A stretch of 64,000 nt of DNA from NCBI RefSeq assembly GCF_024166365.1, contig NC_064835.1, positions 56,214,607 to 56,278,606 of the forward strand, written 5' to 3'. The notes under the pieces were generated by a model. The model did not search any database, was not told the DNA's origin, and was given only the letters and a program-made list of their open reading frames with translations. The DNA is from Elephas maximus indicus. Its lineage: Eukaryota > Chordata > Mammalia > Proboscidea > Elephantidae. Positions 37,001-45,314 of the stretch are shown one piece after another (the stretch's first letter is position 1; every line of letters starts with the position of its first letter). Both the position numbers and the translations under genes were made by a program.

Positions 37001-37840
37001 TTCATTCTCGTTGCTTTCTATGAATTTCCTTATTCCCTCCTTGATGTCTTCTATAACCCAGTCTTTTTTCAGGAGGGTATTGTTCATTTTCCAAGTATTT
37101 GATTTCTTTTCCCTAGTTTTTCTGTTATTGATCTCTAGTTTTATTGCCTTGTGGTCTGAGAAGATGCTTTGTAATATTTCGATGTTTTGGACTCTGCAAA
37201 GGTTTGTTTTATAACCTAATATGTGGTCTATTCTAGAGAATGTTCCATGTGCGCTAGAAAAAAAGGTATATTTTGCAGCAGTTGGGTGGAGAGGTCTGTA
37301 TAAGTCAATGAGGTCAAGTTGGTTGATTGTTGTAATTAGATCTTCCGTGTCTCTGTTGAGCTTCTGACTGGATGTCCTGTCCTTCTCCGAAAGTGGTGTG
37401 TTGAAGTCTCCTACTATAATTGTGGAGGTACCTATCTCGCTTTTCAATTCTGTTAAAATTTGATTTATGTATCTTGCAGCCCTGTCATTGGGTGCGTAAA
37501 TATTTAATATGGTTATGTCTTCCTGATCAATTGTCCCTTTTATCATTATATAGTGTCCTTCTTTATCCTTTGTGGTGGATTTAAGTCTAAAGTCTATTTG
37601 GTCAGAAATTAATATTGCTACTCCTCTTCTTTTTTGCTTATTGTTTGCATGATATACTTTTTTCCATCCTTTGAGTTTTAGTTTGTTTGTGTCTCTAAGT
37701 CTAAGGTGTGTCTCTTGTAGGCAGCATATAGATGGATCGTGTTTCTTTATCCAGTCTGTGACTCTCTGTCTCTTTATTGGTGCATTTAGTCCATTTACAT
37801 TCAGGGTAATTATAGATAAATAAGTTTTTAGTGCTGTCAT
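34020..37840 (-). pseudogene. L1 ORF2 (endonuclease-reverse transcriptase), broken
   Basis: It begins at 37,840 with [19 protein letters not shown], the N-terminal endonuclease ([16 protein letters not shown]). The first 584 residues are open. Near 36,120 an A-run of ten bases takes the place of about two, shifting the frame inside the reverse transcriptase. The next open piece (35,640-36,050) has [23 protein letters not shown] and the catalytic FADDMII, then shifts again near 35,690. Further pieces are 34,880-35,449 (thumb and beyond) and 34,020-34,679. The latter keeps the C-terminal cysteine-histidine motif [18 protein letters not shown]. At least three frame breaks are present. The stop near 34,020 follows QKDKYCI, as expected for L1. 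Confidence 0.93.
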
Positions 37841-38298
37841 TTTGATGCCTTTTTATGTGTGTTGTTGACAATTTCATTTTTCCACATACTTTTTTGTGCT
37901 GAGGCGTTTTTCTTAGTAAATTGTGAGATCCTCATTTTCATAGTGCTTGACTTTATGTTAGTTGAGTCGTTACGTTTTTCTTGGCTTTTATCTTGAGTTA
38001 TAGAGTTGTTATACCTTTTTGTGGTTACCTTATTATTTACCCCTATTTTTCTAAGTAAAAACCTAACTTGTATTGTTCTATATCGCCTTGTATCACTCTC
38101 CATATGGCAGTTCAATGCCTCCTGTATTTAGTCCCTCTTTTTGATTATTGTGATCTTTTACCTATTGACTTCCATGATTCCCTGTTATGTGTATTTTTTT
38201 TTTAATTAATCTTAATTTGTTTGTTTTTGTGATTTCCCTATTTGAGTTGATATCAGGACGTTCTGTTTTGTGACCTTGTGTTGTGCTGATATCTGATA

Positions 38299-39123
38299 TT
38301 ATTGGTTCTCTGACCAAACAATATCCTTTAGTATTTCTAGTAGCTTTGGTTTGGTTTTTGCAAATTCTCTAAACTTGTGTTTGTCTGTAAATATCTTGAT
38401 TGCGCCTTCGTATTTCAGAGAGAGTTTTGCTGGATATATGATCCTTGGCTGGCAGTTTTTCTCCTTCAGTGTTCTGTATATGTCGTCCCATTCCCTTCTT
38501 GTCTGCATGGTTTCTGCTGAGTAGTCAGAACATATTCTTATTGATTCTCCCTTGAAGGAAACCTTTCTTTTCTCCTTGGCTGCTTTTAAAATTTTCTGTT
38601 TATCTTTGGTTTTGGCAAGTTTGATGATAATATGTCTTGGTGTTTTTCTTTTTGGATCAATCTTAAATGGGGTTCGATGAGCATCTTGGATAGATATTCT
38701 TTCGTCTTTCATGATGTCAGGGAAGTTTTCCGTCAGGAGTTCTTCAACTATTTTCTCTGTGTTTTCTGTCCCCCCTCCCTGTTCTGGGACTCCAATCACC
38801 CACAGGTTATCCTTCTTGATAGAGTCCCACATAATTCTTAGGGTTTCTTTATTTTTTTTAATTCTTTTATCTGATTTTTTTTCAGCTATGTTGGTGTTGA
38901 TTCCCTGGTCCTCCAGATGTCCCAGTCTGCATTCTAATTGCTCGAGTCTTGTGATATCATTAAGCATTCTGTAAATTAGTTTTTTATATTCTGTATCTGA
39001 TAATTCCAGGATTGTATCTTCATTTGGGTAAGATTTTGATTCTTTTGTTTGGGGGGTTGGAGAAGCTGTCATGGTCTGCTTCTTTAAGTGGTTTGATATG
39101 GATTGTTGTCTCCGAGCCATCAC
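38299..39123 (-). CDS. L1 ORF1 (RNA-binding protein), open, with shortened coiled coil
   Basis: One uninterrupted frame of 274 codons. The N-terminus (MMARRQQSISNHLKKQ) leads to ELSDTEYKKLIYRMLNDI and then directly to LEDQGINTNIAEKKSDKR. The RNA-recognition domain follows (RIMWDSIKKDNLWVIGVPEQ, then DAHRTPFKIDPKRKTPRHIIIK), then the C-terminal domain (SDYSAETMQTRREWDDIYRTL, PAKLSLKYEG). The ORF1 at the right edge of the window has about 65-70 more residues between the matching Leu-Ile-Tyr-Arg and Asn-Ile-(Phe/Ala)-Glu-(Glu/Lys)-Lys points. Most of the trimerising coiled coil is therefore missing here without loss of frame. ORF1p normally coats L1 RNA as trimers. Confidence 0.9.
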   Translation of the reverse strand: MMARRQQSISNHLKKQTMTASPTPQTKESKSYPNEDTILELSDTEYKKLIYRMLNDITRLEQLECRLGHLEDQGINTNIAEKKSDKRIKKNKETLRIMWDSIKKDNLWVIGVPEQGGGTENTEKIVEELLTENFPDIMKDERISIQDAHRTPFKIDPKRKTPRHIIIKLAKTKDKQKILKAAKEKRKVSFKGESIRICSDYSAETMQTRREWDDIYRTLKEKNCQPRIIYPAKLSLKYEGAIKIFTDKHKFREFAKTKPKLLEILKDIVWSENQ

Positions 39124-39344
39124 TGGGAAACTAGTTTTTCCAGAAAATCCGCTAAAAAAAAACTGCAGTCAGATCCCTATCAGAGTTCTCCCTCTGGCTC
39201 AGGCTATTCAGATGTTAATGAAGCCGCCTGGGGAGGGTGGGGGAGGGAACAGAGAGATAGGAGAGTAGCACCTCAGAATATAGCCAGAGTTGCTTGTCTT
39301 GCTTGGAATGACTATTATATCTGAGATTCCCGCGGGCACGTCGC

Positions 39345-40020
39345 CTATGTGTGCTGGCTGTGTGGAGATTGCCCCCGGGGGGTCTGGCCCGCTGGAGTCA
39401 CGGTCAGATCCTCCGCTTCCAGCCCCACGGCCAGCGTCAAGGCTCCCCTACTGGGACGGTGCACTCTCGACTCCAAAATCAGTCGCTGCCTCCCCCCGGG
39501 GACTTCTCGTCCCTCCAGCCGCGTGGCCGTGCCGCCCCCGAGAATCAGTTAGGCCTCCTCCCGGGGTTAGTTCAGATGGGTGGAGCAACTCCCGTGCTTG
39601 TGCCGTGACCGAGTGTCCCGGCTGGGATGCTGTTCTCCCCGCTCCAATACCAGTTGCTGCCTCCCAGGGACTTCTCCTACCGGCTGAGTCCCACGCCGCC
39701 CGTGCGACCCGGCTGGTCCCCTTCCCGGGGTTAGTTCGGGGGGGTGGAGCAACTGTCCTTGTTTATGCCGTACCTGTGTCCAGTCCAAATCCCTGCGGGA
39801 CGGTTCCCCGGCTCGGACGCTGCTCTTTCTGCTCCAAGACCAGTCACTGCCTCCAGGGGACTTCTCCTACCGGCTGCGTCCCACGCCGCCCGCGCGACCC
39901 AACTGGGCCCCCTCCCGGGGTTAGTTCAGGGGGGTGGGGCAGCTCTCTGTGCTTGTGCCGTACCTGACTGGTACGCTGGCTCCAGGCTCTGGAAACAATC
40001 GCTGCTTCCCCGTATTAGTT
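39345..40020 (-). repeat. GC-rich tandem monomers in the L1 5' region
   Basis: Related units repeat along the L1 5' untranslated region. The word cagt(c/t)(g/a)ctgcc recurs at about 39,480, 39,650 and 39,840, with a weaker copy near 39,996. The word cccggggttagttc recurs at about 39,562, 39,725 and 39,915. The period is about 160-190 bases, for roughly three and a half units. They are CpG-rich, unlike the AT-rich surroundings. In other mammals such monomers carry L1 promoter activity; that role is inferred here. Confidence 0.75.
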
Positions 40021-41472
40021 CGTTCTCCGTCTCTAAATCTGTGTTTGTTGTTCAGGGTTCGTAGATTGTTATGTATGTGATCGATTCACTTGTTTTCCCG
40101 TGTCTTTGTTGTAAGAGGGATCCGAGGTAGCGTCTGCCTAGTCTGCCATCTTGGCTCCGCCCCCTCTTTCCTGTCTTTTGAATGACCTCTTGCTTTCTCC
40201 ATGTATGATGTCCTTGATGTCATTCCACAACTCATCTGGTCTTTGGTCACCAGTGTTCCATGTGTCAAATCTGTTCTTCAGAATGTCTCTAAATTCAGAT
40301 GGGATATACTCAAGGTCATATTTTGGCTCTTGTGGACTTTTTCTGGTTTTCTTCAGTTTCAGCTTGAACTTGCATAATTCCACAGTCTGCCCCTGGCCTT
40401 GTTCTGACTGATGATTTTCCATCATCTCTTTCCACAGATGTATTCAATTTGATTTCTGTGTGTTCCATCTAGTGAGGTCCATGTGTATAGTCACCATTTA
40501 TGTTGGTGAAAGAAGGTATTTGCAATGAAGAATTTGTTGGTCTTGCAAAATTATGTCTTTCGATCTTCAGCTTTGTTTCTATCACCAAGGCCGTATTTTA
40601 CAACTACTGATCCTTCTTCTTTGTTTCCAACTTTCACATTAAAATAGCCAGTAATTATCAATGCATCTTGATTAGATGTTCAATCAATTTCAGACTGCAG
40701 CAGCTGATAAAAATCTTCTATTTCTTCATCTTTGGCCCTAGCATTTGGTGCATATATTTGAATAATAGTCGTATTAACTGGTCTTCCTTGTAAGCATATG
40801 GCTATTACCCTATCACTGACAACATTGTACTTCAGGATAGATCTTGAAATGTTCTTTTTGACAATGAATGGAACGCCTTTCCTCTTCCAGTTGTCATTCC
40901 CAGCATAGTAGACTATACGATTGTCTGATTCAAAATGGCCAATACCAGTCCATTTCAGTTCACTAATGTCTAGGATATCAATGTTTATGCATTCCATTTC
41001 AGTTTTGATGATTTCTAATTTTCCTAGATACATACTTCATACATTCCAGGTTCTGATTATTAATGGATGTTTGCAGCTGTTTCTTCTCATTTTGAGTCAT
41101 GTCACATCAGCAAATGAAGGTCCCGAAAGCTTTACTCCATCCATGTCATTAAGGTCGACTCTACTTTGAGGAGGCAGGTCTTCCCCAGTCATCTTTTGAG
41201 TGCCTTCCAACCTGGGGGGCTCATCTTCCAGCACTATATCAGACACTGTTCTGCTGCTATTCATAAGGTTTTCACTGGCTAATACTTTTCAGAAGTAGAC
41301 TGCCGGGTCTTTCTTCCTAGTGTGTCTTAGCCTGGAAGCTCATCTGAAACCTGTCTTCCATGGGTGACCCTGCTGGTATCTGAATACTGGTGGCATAGCT
41401 TCCAGCATCATAGCAACATGCAAGCCCCCACAGTATGACAAACCAACAGACACATGGGGGCAAAATGTCATG

Positions 41473-41699
41473 GGCATTTGAAATTTATTTAAAAGAGTAT
41501 TTATTGCTACCTTTTCTGAAATGAACATTAAAAAATAACATAGACATTCAAGAAACCATATTAGTTTAATATATTGTGGTACATCCATTCAATTGAATAT
41601 GATTTTACTGTCATAAATGACACTGCTGAAAGTTTTTATATTTTTAAATTATAAAAGGTAAATGTGGGAGAGGAAGGAGAGACAATGAAGGGTCTGCTT
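41473..41699. other. Short AT-rich stretch
   Basis: It lies between the RTE target duplication and the inverted REG-promoter-like segment. No exon of a REG gene was found in it on the minus strand. Confidence 0.4.
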
Positions 41700-42135
41700 C
41701 CACCACTGTCCACTAACTGGCTAACTAGTTGCATTCTCGGGATATATGGGGGAAATTTTTCATATCAGGGCCTGAGAGAGGGGCAGAGCAGAAATCATGC
41801 CTAGCAAGTGAGCAGAGGAAGCCCAGGACACCAGAAGGGACAAGACTTGAGGTCATAAGGATTTCCAGCATGGGGAGGGGCACTTCCAGGCAGAGGCTAG
41901 GACTGCCCAAGGTAAGAATCCTCCCATAATCGATACAGACTTTCCTTCAGGCAAGAAGGGAAGTCTTCCCTAGAGTTTTCCCATTCCCTGGGTGCTCTCA
42001 GGTGCCCAGTTCCCATGTCCCTGAGAAGCAGAAAAAGTGAGATGAGATTTTCCAAGGAGAGACTGGAACAGCAATTAAGTGGCACAGAAGAGGATGAAGG
42101 GGATCAGGTCTGGGGATAATGAGGACCTTTGGAGA
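41700..42135 (-). promoter_or_regulatory. Decayed inverted REG-type promoter relic
   Basis: On the minus strand, the word ctcagggacatgggaactgg (plus 42,008-42,034 region, continuing gcacctg) matches the REG1 upstream region near 56,037 in 25 of 27 bases. Further on, atgctggaaatcctta matches the REG1 flank near 45,182. Then tgcccctctctcaggccctg followed by atatgaaaa matches the REG3-type core promoter at about 24,063-24,091. Order and spacing agree with a REG promoter of about 450 bases, with a degraded TATA box. No REG exons follow it; instead come AT-rich sequence and the RTE/L1 nest. I infer the remnant of an inverted REG gene. Confidence 0.55.
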
Positions 42136-42242
42136 GAAATTCAGGGATGAGAGAAGCAACAGAGAAGCGTGATCAGAGCATTCTTTCCATTGACAGTCTT
42201 TCCTGATTGTACCCTTTCTTCCAAACTCATGAAAATTACTAG

Positions 42243-42460
42243 CATAAGCCCCTGGGTGGCACAAAGTTTTAAGCACTAGGCTACTAACAAAAGGTTGGGA
42301 CTTCAAACATACTCAGAAGTGCCTTCGAAGAAAGCCCTGGCAATCTACTTCTGAAAGGTCACAGCCATGAAACCTTATGGAGCTCAATTCAGCTGCGCAA
42401 CACTTGGGGCTGCCATGAGTTGGAATTGATTCAAAGGCATCTGGTTTGGTTTTTGGCTTT
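42243..42460 (+). mobile_element. AfroSINE, plus
   Basis: It has the head agcccctgggtggcacaaag, the block ccttcgaagaaagccctggc, the tail ttggaattgattcaaaggca and then tctggtttggtttttggctt, the typical AfroSINE end. Confidence 0.92.
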
Positions 42461-42494
42461 TGCCTGCACAGCATCTGAAAGTGGCAGATGAAAT

Positions 42495-42645
42495 CCCATT
42501 GCCATCGACCTGATTCTGACTCATAAGTGACCCTGTAGGACAGCTTAGAAGTGCCCCCTAGGGTTTCCAAGGAGCAGCTGGTTGATTCAAACTGCTGACC
42601 TTTTGGTTAGCAGCTGAATGCACAACCACTGCACCACCAGGAAAA
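42495..42645 (-). mobile_element. AfroSINE, minus
   Basis: It has the tail complement cccattgccatcgacctgat, then gtttccaaggagcagctgg and cttttggttagcagctgaat, ending at the head complement ccaccagg. It stands opposite and close to the SINE at 42,243. Confidence 0.92.
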
Positions 42646-43857
42646 TGAAAAATGAGATGATGATAATTCTTCCAATTGAATCCAACTAAACATGTTCTTT
42701 GAAAATCTGACTTCCTTGTAAAAGCTCTTCCTGTGAGCTTATGTGTCATTATTTCCAATAAAAAAAAATACAATACAGTAAGTATCAACGCCAAACCTCC
42801 AAAGAATTCTCTAAAATACACCTATATATAAGTAGCAAATTCTCATGTTAGGATGGACTATTCATGAAAACTTGGCTTCTTGATTGTGAGACAATTGATG
42901 GCTTGTTAAAAACTATTTTTTAATTTGTTTTTGTTTTTCTATGAGGTGGCATGACCCAGTGTTGGGTCTAGAAATCAAATGGCTGCTTAATGATTACTTA
43001 ACTACCCATGTAGTTCATTACCAGTTCTTTGCCTCGTCTCGCACCTGCAACTCCAGAGACCTATGTCTCCTTTGTTGACCTTTCATGATTCTGCTGTTTT
43101 ATCAATGTATTTGAAGTGGACCTTGAGACTTAGCCTACTCATAATTTTATTACAGCATTTATATTGAGATTTGAGCCCACATATTTGAAACTTTCCTATA
43201 TAAACATTAGCTGAAAAATAAATGTTGCATGAAAGGATATAATTTGTGGAGGTTGGGTAGTTCTGTTAACTGAAGATGATGTCTCCAGGATATGCCTCTG
43301 ATATCTTAGGTACCACTCAGAATTCATCATGGGGATGACCAAAGTTTTCTCATTGCATAATGCTTTACTTGCTGCCATTCTTCAATTCCATCATTTTAAA
43401 GACTTTCAAGTGCTCAGCATCTCTAAGCTTCCCCCAAACCTTCCTGCAGACACTTCAATCCATACGAATCATCATTTCTGAAAGTCACACACTATTCCAA
43501 GTGGAAAAATCCCTTTATCTTTATTGAGGAAGGAAAGAATGTACAATGAAGAGCTGGGAGTGTCTCTCACATTTCTGCACATCTTGCAAACAGAAGGGCT
43601 CTTTGCTCTGGACTATATTTTTAAGGATGTGTATGCAGTGAAGAACCTTTGAAAATAGACATAGCATCTTCCTCTAAAGTAACGGTCAGGTTTTCTTACA
43701 GTCTTGGACGATAGGAATGAAATTTCCTTCCACTGTGAAACAAGCATGCTTACTATCCCATATAATAAAGACAATGTCTCCCTCTGGAGCAAAGGACAGA
43801 TTTGCTTAGTGCCTGTTATTAAAAAAAAAAAGATTCAGGTTTCATAGCTAGTAAAGG
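42646..43857. other. Gene-free stretch
   Basis: No gene is seen. The segment 42,957-43,030 resembles 30,958-31,030. An A-run of 11 lies near 43,830. Confidence 0.4.
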
Positions 43858-44275
43858 TTAAGTTACGTCCCCCCAAAAGATATGCTGAAGCTCTAACCCC
43901 TGATACCTGTGAATGAGAACTCGTTTGGAAATAGAATCTTTAATGATGTTATTCATTAAGTTAACATGAATTTATACTGGAATAGGGCGGACCATAATTC
44001 AATCCTTTTGGTGTTCTCGTAAAAGAGGAGAAGAGACACAGAAAGAGGAAGGATGGTAATTTGAAGATGAATCTGTAAACCAAGAAAAACCTGGAGCTAC
44101 CAGAATTACGAGATGCAAGAAAGGATCTTCCTCTAGAGACTTAAAAGGTAGTGTCGCCCAGCCAACACACTGATTTGGACTTCTAGCCTCCAAAACTGTG
44201 ACAGTATATTTCTACTCCTCAAAACTGCCTACCTTTGCCATTTTGTTACAGCAGTACTAGGCAATTAAGACATAG
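43858..44275 (+). mobile_element. MLT1-type MaLR solo LTR fossil
   Basis: The wording is that of an MLT1 LTR from start to end: ccccccaaaagatatgctga, gaatgagaactcgtttggaa, ggacttctagcctccaaaac, and gcagtactaggcaattaaga. It stands alone with no internal region. MLT1 elements are ancient (shared among placental mammals). It is non-coding. Confidence 0.85.
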
Positions 44276-44879
44276 CTCTTAGTCTTTTTTTTTTTTTTCT
44301 TAGTCTATCTAAAATAACCTATTTTAGGCCATGCTTAAGAAAAACAATGAAAAGGAGGATTCTCAGGTCTGACCTTGTAGAGAAAACACCAACATAGAAA
44401 GGAACCAATAGAAAATTCTAGCATATGGCAGGCCCTGAGGGCAAGGAAAGTCTGACCATGGATATGCTTAGATGGTTCCTTGAGGCCTTTTGCACAAGAT
44501 GGAATGTTATCTTGATGGACCATAAAGTGTTCCCAGAGCAGAAAGAGCAGCATAGCTTTCAGGAAACTTGTAAGATGGACAAGGTTCAAATGCATGAGTG
44601 TTTCGGATGTATAGTGAGTTCATAACAGGGTGTTACGGAGGAGGACAGGTCAGGAAATTGATGGCAAGGTCAGGGAGACAAAAGAACAGAGGAGGAACCT
44701 GAAAATAGTGAGGCATTTAAAGGGAAAAGAAAGAACCCTTGAGGTTAACGAGAAGAAAATAAGAGGTAGAAACACAGGCTGAAACAATAGTTGAGATTTT
44801 GTCCTTTTTTTCTTCCACAATGTGATGTTGGAACAGACATTTAAATTTTCTGAATTTCAAGCTACTTTTTCCTCTGTCC
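44276..44879. other. Gene-free stretch
   Basis: It precedes the duplicated REG1 unit. No gene was recognised. Confidence 0.4.
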
Positions 44880-45039
44880 CCAGCAGACATGCCCTACATC
44901 TTGGCCCTCTGCATGCTTGCCCTCTGTCACTCAGATTGCCCTACTATACACTCAAAAACTCCCTGCTCTTCTCTTTCTCCCCTTCTCTTCTCTCCAGCCC
45001 TCAGATTCCTGGAAGGCCTCTGCCCCTTCTGAGCCTACT

Positions 45040-45300
45040 CAGGGTCATGGGAAATGGGCATGTGGGTGCAGCTAGGGAAAGGGCAAAGCCTACCTTTGCC
45101 TTGGACAGGTTGCAGACCTGTTTGCGGGAAGAGGCTTTATCTGTGAGAGCTCCCAGCATGTACCAGGAAGAGGCTCTTCTGATGCTGGAATTTCCTTGGA
45201 TCTTTCAACTCAGTTCCCTCTGGGGCCTCTGAACTTGTATACTTGGCCTTCCCCTTGATTATGTGTTGGGACTCCTCACTCAGATGTTGTTATAAAGGCC
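45040..45300 (+). promoter_or_regulatory. Proximal promoter of the REG1 pseudogene
   Basis: The block ends in a TATA box (tataaagg, 45,291). It matches the promoter of the intact gene throughout, including ggttgcagacctgtttgcgg and ctcctcactcagat. The pseudogene therefore keeps a normal-looking core promoter, and transcription of a dead gene is possible. Confidence 0.7.
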
Positions 45301-45314
45301 TCGTCACTGTCTGA

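Larger units (their letters stand above)
33018..40164 (-). mobile_element. Full-length L1 LINE, minus, nested in RTE
   Basis: The 5' end reads gggggcggagccaagatggc on the minus strand, the classic L1 start. A GC-rich 5' region (39,124-40,164) is followed by ORF1 (38,299-39,123), ORF2 (34,020-37,840 in pieces), a 3' untranslated region (33,030-34,019) and an A-tail (T-run at 33,018-33,027). Fifteen identical bases, tctttcctgtctttt, flank it at 33,003-33,017 and 40,165-40,179. The body is 7,147 bases. The perfect target duplication and nearly open frames suggest a fairly recent insertion. ORF2 breaks make it unable to move by itself. Confidence 0.96.
31112..41459 (-). mobile_element. Full-length RTE (BovB-like) LINE, minus, split by an L1
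   Basis: The 3' tail is at 31,112 (ttgttgttgttaggtgccgt) and the 5' end at 41,459 (acacatggggg). Both are bounded by the same 13 bases, gcaaaatgtcatg (31,099-31,111 and 41,460-41,472), a clear target-site duplication. Without the inserted L1 the element is about 3.2 kb, matching the copy at 11,849. Coding pieces on the minus strand are the endonuclease (about 40,680-41,033), the reverse transcriptase (32,127-32,609 with KAPGIDRI and IPKKGDPTECGNYRAISL; 31,942-32,322 with DYAKAFDCVDHNKL) and the C-terminal region (31,295-31,741). These are shifted and stopped relative to each other, so the element is dead, but it is less decayed than other RTE copies here. Confidence 0.95.

Noticed and set aside
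39290-39967. 225-codon frame as a host gene
   Set aside because: It lies wholly within the L1 5' region on the antisense strand and mirrors the tandem monomers. It is kept only as a finding.
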